Source: Mastigias papua (Eukaryota > Cnidaria > Scyphozoa > Rhizostomeae > Mastigiidae). From it: a stretch of 64,000 nucleotides of DNA. Shown here piece after piece: positions 31,087-43,554 of the stretch (position 1 is its first letter; each line of letters starts with the position of its first letter). The stretch is from positions 10,773,534 to 10,837,533 of the forward strand of contig OZ025277.1 of the NCBI GenBank assembly GCA_964019165.1, given 5' to 3'. A program made the translations under genes and the position numbers. A model generated the notes under the pieces. That model did no database searches and was not told the DNA's origin. It worked only from the letters and a program-made list of their open reading frames with translations.

Positions 31087-34000
31087 TCAATCGTATCCTT
31101 CTGCTGGTTGCAGTACTACAATTTTTCTTATCGGTCGATAATATATTCCGGAAGCTGTCTTTACTTTTACATTTCGAACTCGTCCGTCTGATCCAGGGAA
31201 TACTTCTATGATCCGTCCTATTCTCCATTTACCCCTGATTGCGTTTATGTCTTCAACTATGACAATATCATCCTTTTGTACATTGCGCTTATCTGTGTGC
31301 CATTTCTTTTGAGGAACAAGTGATGGAAAAACGTCTCTTGTCCACCTTTTCCAAAACGAGTTTACAATCTGTTGTACCAATTCTACTCTCTGATGTGGGT
31401 TCCGCATTTCGTTAAATGGACCTTGTGGTACTTCTACTGTTGCTCGTCCCAAGAGGAGATCATTTGGGCATAAAAATGCTCCATCATCAGGGTCATTTGG
31501 AATTCGTCCGATTGGGCGTTGATTCAGCAAGTTTCCAACCTCCAGCAAACAAGTATAAAGTTCAAAAGGTCTCAGAACTTGATCTCCAATGGCAATCTTT
31601 AGTGCCCTTTTGCAACTTTTCACAAGTGCCTCTGAACAACCGTTTTGATGAGGTGCTGCTGGTGTGATGAAAATCCAATTAATTCCTCGTTCAGAACAAT
31701 ACTCTTGGAGCTTATCAATACTTAGCCCTTGTACCATTTCTCGCAACACTCGTTCTGCACCAACCATTTGGGAACCATTGTCACTAAGAATTACTGCTGG
31801 AAATCCTCTAATGCAGAAGAATCGTCGAAGAACCTGCAGAAACTCCACCGTGGAATAATCCATTGCCAGCTCTAGGTGTACGGCTCTCGTGTTGAGACAT
31901 GTAAAGATAACACCATAATGTTTAGTTGTTTTGTTGCGTCCAATTCTGACATTGTAGGGTCCGAAGTAGTCACATGATGTGTAGTAAAATCGGGGTGTTT
32001 GTGGTGCCAGTCGAATAGAAGGAAGATTTGCCATCATTTGCTCTTCAGCCAAATGGGACATCTCTCTGCAAAACTTGCATCTGTATTTGACAGATTTACT
32101 GATTTTATTCCCTTTCAGAACCCAGTACTTTCTCCTCACTTTGGCTGTTGTCGTTGCTACACCCGAATGCCCAAACTGATGCACCTGTCTTGTAATCAAT
32201 AGTGAGATTCTATGCTCGTTTGGCAGAAGCACTGGATGTTTCATGTCATAGGATACTATTGCCTTGTCGACTCTGCCTCCGACTCTGATAATTCCCTTTT
32301 CGTCTGTGAATGGACTCAGTGACTTAAATTCGCCTTTCTTGACCCTATCATGTAATAACTTTTGCGCGTCTTTAATCAAAAATATCTCTGCTTCATGTAG
32401 TTCTTCAGGTGTTAAGTACTTCTTTTCACAACTTGATCTGTGTTGTCGTAATCTGATATTCTTTGCTAGTCTCTTTATCCATGCTATGACTCGGATTAGT
32501 TTTCTCCAACTTGAAAATCTCTCATAGTCAATTAAGCTTTCAGCCCCTACAAAGTTAACTGAACCAACATTCTTTACATGACGACGCTCTTCATCTTCTT
32601 TCAATGGCATGGATGTAGATTTCACTTGCCAAAACTCTTCTGGTAATCTTAGGAATTCTGGGCCATTCATCCATCTTCCACTCAGTTCTTGCACACTGAT
32701 TCCTCTTGATAGGTCGTCAGCTACATTGTCTTCACTTGATATGTGTCTCCATTGATTTGGATTCGAATTGCTCTGAATTTCCCCTATTCTTGCTGACACA
32801 AATGGCTTGTAATTGCGTGAATGGCTTTGAATCCAGCCGAGTGTTATCATGCTATCGGTAAAGAACGTTACTCCATTGAAATTTATTCTAGACTCTTCTT
32901 GGATTGTCTTTGCCAATCGTGACGCGAGAACAGCAGCTTGCAATTCTAGTCGTGGTATTGTTAGCTGTTTCAGAGGTGCCACTCTTGATTTTGCAGTGAT
33001 AAATCTTACATCGAATTTCCCATCTTTAGTTTTCTGACGAATGTAAGCACAAGCACCAAAAGCCTCTTGTGATGCGTCTGAAAATATGCATAAAGAAGGT
33101 CTTTCTGCAGCATCAGCTGTCATCAGAGATCTCTTAAAGCAAATGTTGTTTATGTTCTTCATTTCCATGAACAGATCAACCCAATCACTTTGTAGTTCTT
33201 GTGGAATTTCATCATCCCAGTCAATTCCAATTTGCCACAGCTTTTGTAGGCCAATTTTCAATCTAATAATGAACGCAGCAGCAAATCCAATAGGATCATA
33301 GATCTTTGCAATTTCACTTAACAAGTTTCTTTTAGTCATCTTCAACTCCTTGAACTGCTCATTTTCATCATTTGGACTCGTTAATTTCGACTCAATTTGA
33401 CATGATAATGTGTCAGCCTCTCTGTTCCAAGATATTCCAAGTACCTTTTCTTCCACATTACCTTTCAGTTCATTTGCATCTTGATTCTCCTCATTCAGAA
33501 TTTTGTTTGACATCCAACCTTTCACTGGAAAACCTCCACTCTTTAGGACAATGTCAATGTCCTCTGCAAGTTTTTTTACCTCTTCTACTGTTTCCACAGA
33601 TTCGCAAATATCGTCCATGTATACGTTTTCTGTAAGCACCTTAGCTGCCTCTGGCTTCAGATTTTTACTCTCCTGTGCTGTCTTTCTCAATGCAATCTGT
33701 GCCATTGCGGGAGCAGGTTTGTCACCGAACGTTAGTACCGTCTTTACATACACATCTGGCTCTCTTTCTGTTTCACAGTTACGCCAAAGGAATCTGTGTA
33801 CATGCTGATCTTTCTCTGGAATCAGTATTCGATGATACATCTTTGAAATGTCACCCATCAATGCCACTTGGTTTTCTCTGAAGCGGAGAGCTATTCCAAA
33901 TATATTGTTTAGCAGATCAGGACCCTTCAGCCAGTAATTGTTCAGTCTATGACCTGCAAACACTGAAGATGAATTGAATACAATTCTCACAGGTGTGCTT

Positions 34001-35793
34001 TTCTTGTCTGGTCTCAGCACGGCATGGTGAGGGACATAGTGTACAGGACCCGTGTAGTCTCTCATTTCCATTTCTGTTAGTTTTCTAGAGAATTTCATTT
34101 CATTCATTTCTTTCATCTGATTGTCATAAGCCTTTGCATGATCAGGATTCTGCTTCAGTCGTCGCTCTATAGACTCTAAACGCTTAACTGCTAGTTGTTT
34201 GTTATCAGGTAGTTCATTTGGATCTCTTTTCCATGGATATGACATCATCCATTGGTCTTTGACTTTCACACAAGAATCTTCTATTATCTTGGCTTCATCT
34301 CTCTCAACTTGACTCAGTTTATCTGCACTGCAAACACACCCTTTTACGTTTACTCCCATTGACTCAGTTGTCCAAAAATCAGTGAGATCAACTGGGACAG
34401 CATATTTAACATGAAGAATGTGCATTGCGTCTAATTTTTTACCTGGTCTACTCCCAAAAAGTACCCATCCTAGAGGAGAGTGTCGAGCCACAAGATGATT
34501 AGCCTGTTTTGTCTCCCCTGAATGCATGTGTGCATGATCAATGCCAATCAGTAAATCAACATGGCCTCGTCCTCTGTGGAATTTCTGCCCTTGAAGTCCA
34601 AACAGCTCAGAACAACTTGACGTATTGATGGACTTTATATCATCACTGATGACTGGAATGCCGATTGCTTTTACTGAGTATTGCCTATTTCCATCAACTG
34701 ATGAAATCGCTACTGTATACCTTTTGGTCTTTATTGTTTCCTCTTCTCCGCCGATTTTCGTAATTGAGACTGTAACATTCTGGCCTTGTAATCCTAGAGT
34801 TGCAGCAGTGTCTTGGCGTATCAAGCTGATCTGTGCACCGGAATCCAATAGCACGTTTGCTCTTTTAAAAAACCCACTTGAATTGGAGAGATTTGCTGAG
34901 ATAATGGGCAAAACTGCTTCACTTTCGTCAATTGCTGTAGCAATACCGATCTGAACTGGTTTAGTCTTGTGCAGAAGTTGATGGTGAAAGCTAGTACATT
35001 GTATGCCATTGTCAAGTTTGGGGCATTGTTGCCTTCTGCTGCAATTTGAAGCCTTATGATCTTTCCCAGCTTTTTTCAAGCAACTAAAGCAGACTCTATT
35101 TTCCTTCGCAATTCTGTAACGATCATCAATGCTAAGCAGGGCAAATTTCTGACATTGGTCTGGCCAGTGTGCAGAGTTCAAACAAATCCAGCATTTATGC
35201 CTTGTTGGTAAGTTTCTGCTACTGCTATCAGTACTTACATGGTGAACTAAACGTCTCTGAATTGCAGTTGCTCTAATCGGTGCTGTGGCGCGCATGCGTG
35301 ATTTCATCTCCACGGTCATCCACGACAAAAGTGCTTGTAATGTTGGAGTCTTCTTTTCTCGCTCTAGTTCTCTCGCCCATATTTTCCTGTCGTCGGCGCA
35401 CATTTTCTGCTCAATAATCGACAGCATATGACTATTGTTCATGTCACTTGGTATTCCAACTTCCTTTAGTGTGTTGTAGCTGCGATTCACAAGGTGCACT
35501 AAATCACAGAAACGAGCATCCTCGCCATCATTAAGGGGTTTAAACTTCATAATATCCTGTGTAACTGTATCTGATACGAAGCGCGGGTCACCGTAAATCG
35601 CATCCAAATAACTCCATGCAGCCTCATAATCACTGCCAATTCCTTTTATCAATTCTAAAGGTTTGTCTTTCAAACATGTGCGCAGCATTGTTATCGCATC
35701 CCTCTTAGTATACCTGGCCTCGATTGCATGCTTGAAGTCAGACCGGAAAATTGCATATTCCCGCACATCACCTGAGAATGACGGTTCTCAGGT
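31087..35793 (-). CDS. BEL/Pao Gag-Pol polyprotein
   Basis: About 1560 residues. In order: Gag of the DUF1759 type (residues 1-150, 'REYAIFRSDFKHAIEARYTK'), two Cys/His knuckles (about 190-250, 'CWICLNSAHWPDQC' and 'CFSCLKKAGKDHKASNC'), aspartic protease ('VLLDSGAQISLI', about 305), reverse transcriptase with the active motif 'ENVYMDDICES' (about 710), Pao-type A17 region, RNase H ('LCIFSDASQEAFGACAYI', about 890), integrase with HHCC zinc finger, DD-E residues ('VILSDNGSQMVGAE' and 'NGCSEALVKS') and a C-terminal DUF5641-like tail. No envelope gene follows. The frame opens after a TGA near 35795 without its own early ATG, so translation presumably continues from the upstream gag frame by a frame change. 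Confidence 0.95.
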
Positions 35794-36127
35794 CTTCATC
35801 TTTATTTCCAGTTAATGTATTTTCCGTCATTTTATCAATACAGATTTTCGCCCTAGTTTCAGTTTCCATGAACACATCCTGACATTCTGCAAGCCATTTC
35901 TCTTCCCTATCGTATTCTTCGTCGTCCTCGACTAAACTAGCAAATTCTTCATGCTTTCCGACTAAGTTCTCAAACGCTCCTTGTAGTTTGTTCAGTATAG
36001 CTGTTATTTCTACCCGTGGTCTGTTGTTTGCAATAACGTGCTCTAAAGCTTTCACTGCTCTCGTAAATGCTGCTTTCGCTGTCCTCCTCTCTACCTTCGC
36101 TCGTTTCAACTGTGCTTCGTCGGGCAT
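35768..36127 (-). CDS. BEL/Pao N-terminal Gag segment in a different frame
   Basis: The ATG at 36127 opens 'MPDEAQLKRAKVERRTAKAA', a charged, helical 119-aa segment ending at a stop at 35768-35770. It overlaps the Gag-Pol frame by about 25 bp, and that frame is +1 relative to it. The segment has the composition of the N-terminal coiled region of BEL/Pao Gag. The offset could be programmed +1 frameshifting, a one-base mutation or a sequencing error. Confidence 0.75.
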   Translation of the reverse strand: MPDEAQLKRAKVERRTAKAAFTRAVKALEHVIANNRPRVEITAILNKLQGAFENLVGKHEEFASLVEDDEEYDREEKWLAECQDVFMETETRAKICIDKMTENTLTGNKDEDLRTVILR

Positions 36128-36170
36128 TTTCTTATCCAGATGCTTCGACGAATCATTAAATCGAATTTTG

Positions 36171-36551
36171 TGTATCGTTATACAGATAAAGGACTCCAAT
36201 GAAACACTGGATCGTATAAACTAATAAGCTAATAATCTATTCGATCTGAAATAAAGTAAATAAAAATACAAATTAGTAAAATGTAAATCTCTGGCCTAGT
36301 GTAACAGCAATAAACATAACGAACAGAAATAAAACAAAACATGAACTAGCGAGGACAATCAATATATAAACTTACTTAATGGTGATTCCGTAGAAGTCCT
36401 TTATAATTATCATTAATAACAGCAGTAATCAGACTTATTCCTCGTATCTTGCTTCCCGTGTAGCACAACGTTTTTTAACAACACGCGCTCTGAGTGTCCA
36501 AATATGGAAATCATCAATCATAATCATAATTAGAGTTCATTCAAGGAAACA
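36171..36551 (-). repeat. BEL/Pao 5' LTR
   Basis: This is the upstream LTR of the minus-strand element, 381 bp, matching the copy at 30658-31038. The promoter should lie in this copy. The open frame entering it from the coding region has no ATG inside the LTR. Confidence 0.95.
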
Positions 36552-36634
36552 ATAGATATGTATATCGTAAAATTATCATGTTTAAACTAACACATGTGAG
36601 GAAATTTCAGACAAATGATCAGGACTCAAATCCT

Positions 36635-36810
36635 ACACTGGATAAGTTGCCCATCTAATTTAAAAGTAGGGATTGAAATAACTGGAATTTTTCTTCATGT
36701 TTTTAGAGAGTTCATCTGTGGGCAGCTGGCATTTCATTTTTGACGAATTGTGACAACTTTTCGGGAGGGGGCTCTCCTGTGAAAACCGCGTATTATAGTG
36801 AAAACTAGGC
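36635..36810 (+). repeat. Inner diverged 180-bp unit, left arm
   Basis: It resembles the arm units (gttgcccatctaatttaaaa, tttagagagttcatctgtgg, cttttcgggagggggctctcc) with many differences. Its inverted partner is at 37985-38190. The pair marks the inner limits of the arms around the loop. Confidence 0.75.
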
Positions 36811-37984
36811 ATTTCCATTTCCACTTTAGATAGAGATTTGTCACTCAAGCGATTTCTGTAGAAAGTCTCAATATAGGGATAGAGACAACACGAATTAAAC
36901 AGGGCAAAAAGAAAGTGTGCTACCTTCATAAATACTACTACCAGTGCATGAATTACGCTGTCGGTTTTCAAGAGTTTCGTCTAAAAAAGCCTTTTTAGCG
37001 ACACAACATCACTCAGTGTACTCTGTAGTTGCTCTAAGTTTTTTAACAAGTTGCGTACAGTTCGCGTTACAGGAAATACGCTATGATATTTTGTAAAGTC
37101 TTTACGAAAATGTTTACACTCACTCATTTAATCCATTCTTGGCCTACAAAGTTCATCCCAGAACACAGTGTGGGACTGGCCCTCTATACCGTATATTCTG
37201 CTAGTGGCTTGCTCATAATTTTCTACAAACTTCTTTATCCAAAATATGTTGATAGTTCTACTAATTAGCAGAAATTCCTAGGAGAGAGCGGTCTGCAGCG
37301 TACGATCATCCCATGGCGGGGATATAAAGCGAAAATACACTCTTTTTTATAAGGAACCACTTTATAAGGAATCTACATGTAGAAGGCCGAAATATTTAAA
37401 GACCTTATACTACTAAAGGAAAAATCCCTAAGGAACTTTTCATTTTCAATTTCCGAGTGCTGTACTCAGATGCAAGTGAAGATTACATTACATTGGATGA
37501 TATCAATGGAATAGGCATGATACTTCTTGATTGACATTATGCTTTTGCATATATAGAACTTATTTTCTGTCGCTTTTCTGCTTTTGAGGTTGAGTTCTAG
37601 CCATAATTAAGGGTAGAATTGAGAATTTCAATGCTTTTCTAGTGTCTGTGCCATTTTCAGGCACTCTATGTGCAGTGAAAATTAAGGAACAATTAAGGAA
37701 CTTTTAGTACTAGAATTTAATTAAAAGAGGTCCGAAAATAAGGAACTTTTAGAACTAGGTCTTTAGCTAGGTTCCTTATAAAAAAAAAGTTTGTACTTCA
37801 GTGATCTCTACAATCTTGAAGATTGGATATTAGGACAATTTCAGAGTCAAATATTTCATTAGAAGCGTTTCAAAACATATCCCACATTGGATGAGTAACT
37901 GCCATCCTTTCAAAAGCATTGTTTATGAACAATAAATACTCTCTAAAATATCTATAGCTACCTTAACATTATACAAGCTTCCTA
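36811..37984. other. Loop of the foldback element
   Basis: About 1.17 kb of AT-rich DNA lies between the inner inverted units. It contains a MITE at 37336-37796 and no transposase frame. A cargo gene or the element's own transposase would be expected here, and none is seen. Confidence 0.5.
37336..37796. mobile_element. MITE in the foldback loop
   Basis: The ends are inverted: TACACTCTTTTTTATAAGGA at 37336 and the inverse of TACAAACTTTTTTTTTATAA ending at 37796, both bounded by TA. The word AAGGAACTTTT recurs inside. The element is about 460 bp and non-coding. A TA target suggests Tc1/mariner-type mobilisation. Confidence 0.5.
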
Positions 37985-38190
37985 CAGAGGTAGCAAATAC
38001 TTTCCTGACAGAAGGGTTTCAGAGGAGGGTTGTCCAGGCCCGGTAGCCCCCACAAGGAATTGTGATAACTCATCAAAATTGAAATGACAGCTTCCCATAG
38101 ATGTAATCTCTAAAGATACGAAGAGACAATCAAATTATATCAAAGCGCATTTCAAAATCAGCTGGGCAACTAAACCGGTAGGAGAACTGA
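37985..38190 (-). repeat. Inner diverged 180-bp unit, right arm
   Basis: Inverted and diverged copy of the arm unit (aattgaaatgacagcttccc, atcagctgggcaactaaacc). It pairs with 36635-36810. Confidence 0.75.
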
Positions 38191-38310
38191 AGCCTAATCA
38201 GTTGTCTGAAGTTTCCTTATATACGCTATTTTTAACCATGAAATTTTCCCCATGAAACACATATTTATAACTGAAAGACATACACTGAAACTTCATAGAA
38301 AGGTTTTAAC

Positions 38311-41300
38311 CATAGAAATAGTAGAACTAGAACGCGCACAGCATCACGTGACATGTCCGATCTATGGGTATCCAAAATGGTAGCAGCAAGGGGGCAAAAA
38401 AACGCCGGGAAAAGTGATTGAGTACCAACAATGCCAGCATGGTTAAGTCTTGCGCCGCATACAATTGCCAAAATCGGCAAAAAATCAAGGAAAAATCATC
38501 GGAGAAAGCTGTTTCCTTTCATAGGTATGCAACAAAACATTCACCGCACGGTTATGTGCAGCCAGTTTTTGCTGTAAAATGGTAACATAGCCAGACGTGG
38601 AGCATAGTCATGAGGGCCTAAGTTTAGACTGAGTTCAATTATGCCAAGTACACTGACAGGATATTGTTTCATAGGCAGCATTATATATGCTTAATATGTG
38701 TATAGCATCATATGTATCCTGAGTTCACAGTACAATCTCTGTCATATATTTAGCCATTATTGGAGCCTTTATATTACTATATTCTCCCAAAGAACACATA
38801 GTGCTGACACTCGATAATTCGAACAAATTTTGACTTCTCATGAGACTTCGAGTTACCGAATGCCAACTGCTCATTCATATATACACAAACTCATAGTTAG
38901 GTTCTATATGTCATATAGGCTCATAAGATATTTTCAAATCTTTTTTGTGATTATTCAAATACTCTGTACAGGTTCCCTCTTAACAATCCGGAACTGTTGC
39001 AAAAATGGCTTTCTGCCATTAAGCGTGCCAACTGGATGCCAACTAAAAGTTCCTATCTTTGTGGAGAGCATTTTACGGATAATGACTTTTCGTACTCTTC
39101 TGTGTTGCCTTATTCAAACTGTTTAAGAAAAAAGTATTTGAAAAAAGATGCTGTTCCATCAGTCTTCAGGTTTCCAGAGCATTTAATAAAAAAAGCTGCA
39201 AAAGAAAGACGTCCAATAAACCGCAATGCACCAGCAGAGAAGCCTCTTTATTCAGGAGCCCGGTCCCCTAAACAGCCAAAACTTTGTGACCATACATATG
39301 CATCAAAAGTATCAGCTAAAAATGTGAAGGCTCAGTACCAGCAAATACTCAAGAGAAAAATAGGATAATACAAAACCTACGCAGGAAAAGTATCAGACAA
39401 GAGAACACGGTGAAAGGCCTCATACAAAAGTTGCAACAAGCAAAACTTCTCTCTGAGCAAAGTACTGAAACTTTGGTTTCAAATTTTGGGCACATGACAA
39501 GAGAGATCTTTAAAAACGAGGTCAAAAATAGCGAAAATAAAACTGGTTCCAGATATTCTGATGAAATCAGAGCATTTTGTACAACATTAAACTTCTATAG
39601 TCCTAGGGCATATAGATACCTAAGAAAATCACTTTGCCTGCCACATCCTTCAACATTACGGTCATGGGCAGCTAGGGTAGAGTGTGAGCCAGGATTTTTG
39701 CAAAAGCCCTTTGAGCTCATTGAAAAGCAAGTTCACGAAGGTCAGCTTGACTGTGTTGTTCTTGTTGATGAAATGAGCATTCGGAAGGACACTAAGTGGG
39801 ATCCTAAACATATGAAGTTTGTGGGCAATGTTGACTATGGCTATATTAAAGGAGAGAAGGTTGATACCATAGCAACAAATGCATTAGTTATCATGGTGTC
39901 AGGTCTAAAGAAGCCATCGTATACACCAATTGCCTATTTCCTAACAAACTCCTTAAATGCCATGGTTCTATGCCAAATTATCAAGGAATCTATCAAAATG
40001 TTAAGTGAAACTGGTGCCAGTGTTCATGCTATTGTTTTTGATGGTGCACCAAAACATGTGGGAATGGCAAAAAAGCTTGGATGTCAGATTGACAAACTCG
40101 ATGGATCATTCCCTCATCCAGTTCTTTTTGGGGAAAAATACATGTAGTTTTTGATGTATGCCATATGATTAAACTGGCACGTAATGCATTCAGTGAAATG
40201 TCAGTTTTTGTTACACCAAATGGAGAAAAGATATCCTGGGAGTACATTATAGCTCTTTACAAAACTCAACAGACTGATGTCCTCCATTTGGGAAACAAAC
40301 TAAAGTAAAAACATGTTAAATGGCAGAATCATAAAATGAAAGTCAGTGTAGCTGCCCAGACTTTCAGTCATTCTGTTAGTGCAGCTATCACATTTCTTAG
40401 GAAGTTGAGACTAAAGGAATTCAAGGACAGTAAGGCTACCAGTGAATTTTTAATGATGATAAATAATCTATTCGATATGCTAAATTCAAAAAGAAAATTT
40501 GGAAAGCACACAAAGAGGCCAATTACTTTAGCAAATTATCTTGATATTGAAGCAAGTTTAGAAACCTATATTGATTTCTTGTTGTCTCTCAAAGATACTT
40601 CAGGAATACCATTGATTAAAGGTCCAAGGCAATGTTTTGTAACTGGGTTCTACATCTCAGCACGCTCAATTCTTGCCATCAGCAAGAAGTTGTTGCAGAG
40701 AGAAACTTTACCATTAGAATATGTGCTCACATATTGTCTCTCAAGATACAATTGAAATGTTTTTTTCAAAGATAAGGGGGCGCCTGGGCTGGAATAATAA
40801 CCCAACTGCTTTGCAACTGAAATATGCCTTGAGATCTTTACTCTTAAAGAATAAGGTTGAGGCTCCAGCTACTGCCAATTGTGTAGCTACCTCTGATGCA
40901 AAAGTCCAAGAAACCAGTCAAATCGACACATCAGTATCACGTCTTCTCTTGTCAGCAAACCTCTGGAGAGCGGATGTTCTATACTATATATCAGGCTATA
41001 TTGTTCGTCAGATATTGAAACCTATAGACTGCCCTGAATGTGTAGAGGCTCTATTTGACAACTCTGAGGTAGATCATGGTTACCACACAAGTACTTCCCT
41101 TTTTTCTTGCAAAAAGTATGGTAACTTAATTATATGCCTTCCCAATCTATGTATAGTGTTGTGTCTACAGTAGATAAATTAGCCAGAAAAGAGTTATGTA
41201 CATGGTCAACAATGTCACAGCATGAGGTGCTGAAAATAAGGACGTCTGTCCTTCAAGAAACAAGAAGCAGGATTTTCAGTTCCTTGCAACAGCATTCAAT

Positions 41301-42281
41301 TGAAAACCATAGTTTGGACACCCATCTGCGGGATGATCATGTAACATTCATTATAAAGCTAATTGTAGACAAGTATCTTAACCTCTTCTTCCACCAATTT
41401 GGCCGCGTTTACACTGAAAGAATAATTAATAGGAACAAACCTTCAAAGCGAAATAAATTAACAAGAACTGTTTTATTTAGTAATGAATAGCATACACATT
41501 AGGCTTCTTTCAATATTTTCATGGCCATGCTCATGAGGGAACGCCCAGTCCCAGGGGGCGGTTAAGTAACCTGGCATCAATGATGGAGGAAATGCCATCT
41601 AATTCTGGCCATAATTCTGATCATTCATTTATTATAATAACTTTGCATATAAATGATTTTCGACAAATAGCTTGAAAATAGGTCTGATTATTCATAGTTG
41701 TTAAATGTAGCACCTTATAAATCTTGCTATTAATCACTAAGGACTATCGCACATCGTAAGGAACAACATAGGAGAGTCAAGGTCTGGGTGCAGCTGCTAT
41801 CATGGAATCACTCGCTTCCACCTCAGGAAGGTAACATTAGAGAGAGCTTCTTTTTTAACCTTGAGAACAATTTGTGAATGTTAGATGTGTAATTTGAGAA
41901 AGTCCATCTATATAGTTGCATAGCTATACATATATTCATGATTATTTAACTATTCATAGCATTTTCAACTTGGTATATTCCCAGTAAGGTTCTAAGTAAA
42001 TGACAAATCATAAGGTACCTAGGCCGATCGGAAAATGAGACGCAAAAATTCTAAACAATTATGTATGCCATACCCATAACTTTTTGCCATGCACATGACT
42101 TCAGCATTCTTCAACATGAAATACCATTTAGCTTCTGTTTTACAAATGAATTCTCGAATGTCTGGCGAAATGTAGTTTCTGCTTTTTGCCCCCTTGTTGC
42201 CGCCATCTTGCCTCTACATACATCGGCTACTATTTGTCACGTAAACAATAGACCGCGCGTTCTAGTCCTAGTACTTCTATG
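38311..42281 (+). mobile_element. Second P-element-like transposon, decayed
   Basis: The 3971-bp element has terminal inverted repeats of about 27 bp with three mismatches (CATAGAAATAGTAGAACTAG... at 38311, inverse ending at 42281). A perfect 8-bp duplication GTTTTAAC flanks it (38303-38310 and 42282-42289). A subterminal inverted repeat (AGCAGCAAGGGGGCAAAAAA-like) lies near 38380-38400 and 42181-42207. The ends share CATAGA with the intact element at 25006. The transposase is broken by several frameshifts and a stop. Confidence 0.93.
38439..41490 (+). pseudogene. THAP/P-type transposase pseudogene
   Basis: A THAP first exon (38439-38524, 'MVKSCAAYNCQNRQKIKEKS') splices in phase to a second exon starting at 38972 ('FPLNNPELLQKWLSAIKRAN', 'YLCGEHF'). 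The reading frame then shifts near 39365 and 40145, meets a TAA near 40305, and shifts again near 40740 and 41130. Between the breaks the core is recognisable: 'VVLVDEMSIRKDTK', 'AIVFDGAPKHVG', and 'DTIEMFFSKIRGRLGWNNN'. Its THAP domain and core align in order with the intact copy at 25.4-28.4 kb but are clearly a different family. It cannot encode an active transposase. Confidence 0.92.
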
Positions 42282-42378
42282 GTTTTAACTCTAATTATCG
42301 TGTCGCTTCAAATTCATACTACGGTATTGTCGGGAGGGTCTGAGTCCTGATCATCTGTCTGACAGCTCCTCACATGTG

Positions 42379-43373
42379 CAGGGCCTTCTTTAACATACAA
42401 ACTGGGGGGAGGGGGACAGATGCCCCATAGTTCTCAACTTTGCCCCCCCCCCTGAGTGAAGAGGATTTTGACCCCAGAAAATATCCCTTTTTGCATAGTG
42501 TTGGGAAAAGCCGACAAACGCGCATGTAGAAATAACAGAATATTACACGTGTGTCGTCGAATTACATCTAGTCATTCATTCACGTAGCGGCGCGCTGTAT
42601 GCATCATGTTGTTTTTTCTTCCGTATTGTTAGGTTAGCGTATAAACGTAAAAGCCTCGTATTCACTGGATCTAAGAGGAGGTTTAGGAAACTGATTCACT
42701 AATTGAACTGTTGGAGAACTAAATTAACGTAATACATTATTGTTTGAAATTGTGCGTAATAGTTATTCATTTTCCTGTTATTATTAAATTTCATTGGCTA
42801 GTATTTTTAGAGTTATCTTTGATAAACAGTTGTACGAACACTTTTTGGTTAGAACGTATTCTCTACACGAGAAGTAAGATGTATTAAGTGTAGAGGAGGA
42901 TACTATATGATGCAACTAGAGTTCAATGGTGTCTTTTTATGAGTTCGACTTCTCCGTTCAAACTTATCTCTTGAATCAGCGAAGAAGGGCAGTGTAAGTC
43001 CTAACACATAGGTTCTCAGCTATGTTGTCTAGCAACTACTGCTGTCATCATGTTGCAATGAATGGCTCCCCTTGAGTTTCCTCGGCTAAAGAATGAACCA
43101 CAATAACATTTTTGCACAACATAAGGAAACTGTATAATACGCGAACAGTACGTTATTGTAACACTTACAAAACAAAAGATTTCATCTCCAAACTTTTTTA
43201 CATCAAAACTTGACATTTATGAACATTGTTTCAATATATCACATGTATCAACCTTATTTCAAATTAGGCTTTTTGTCCTAGTATCACGTCCCATTTTGAG
43301 AGTTTGCCCCCCACTAAAAATCCCTTTTCGAGAGTTTGCCCCCCCCAGCAACTCTATGTTAAAACAGGCTATG
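42379..43373. mobile_element. Non-autonomous hAT-like element in the right foldback arm
   Basis: An 8-bp duplication CACATGTG (42371-42378 and 43374-43381) flanks a 995-bp insert absent from the left arm. The ends are inverted over 19 bp with four mismatches (CAGGGCCTTCTTTAACATA against CATAGCCTGTTTTAACATA), followed by G/C-runs inside each end. An 8-bp duplication and CA(G)GG-type termini fit the hAT superfamily. No transposase frame is visible. Confidence 0.75.
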
Positions 43374-43554
43374 CACATGTGTTAGTCTAAACATGCTATT
43401 TTTACGATAAAATACATACCTGTAACTAAAGGATATGCTCTACACCTTCCTAGACAAGTTTTAACTAGAGTTAGCGTGTCAATTCAGTTTTCTGTTTATA
43501 CCGGTATTGTTAGGATGTGCATTTCCGCCGGGATTAGTTTTCACCAATATACCC

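Larger units (their letters stand above)
30658..36551 (-). mobile_element. Complete BEL/Pao LTR retrotransposon
   Basis: The 5894-bp element has two 381-bp LTRs (30658-31038 and 36171-36551) that look identical by eye, TG...CA ends and a 5-bp duplication ATAGA (30653-30657 and 36552-36556). On the minus strand a G-rich polypurine tract abuts the 3' LTR (31039-31051). I could not assign a tRNA primer site. The coding region is nearly intact apart from a frame change near 35770. Matching LTRs imply recent insertion. It sits in the left arm of the foldback element. Confidence 0.96.

Noticed and set aside
31416..35015. Many plus-strand frames opposite the BEL/Pao polyprotein
   Set aside because: They are antisense shadows of a clearly coding minus-strand frame and have no domains of their own.
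38830..39126. Plus-strand frame overlapping the THAP pseudogene start
   Set aside because: It is a shifted frame over the intron and start of exon 2. The THAP frame explains the sequence better.
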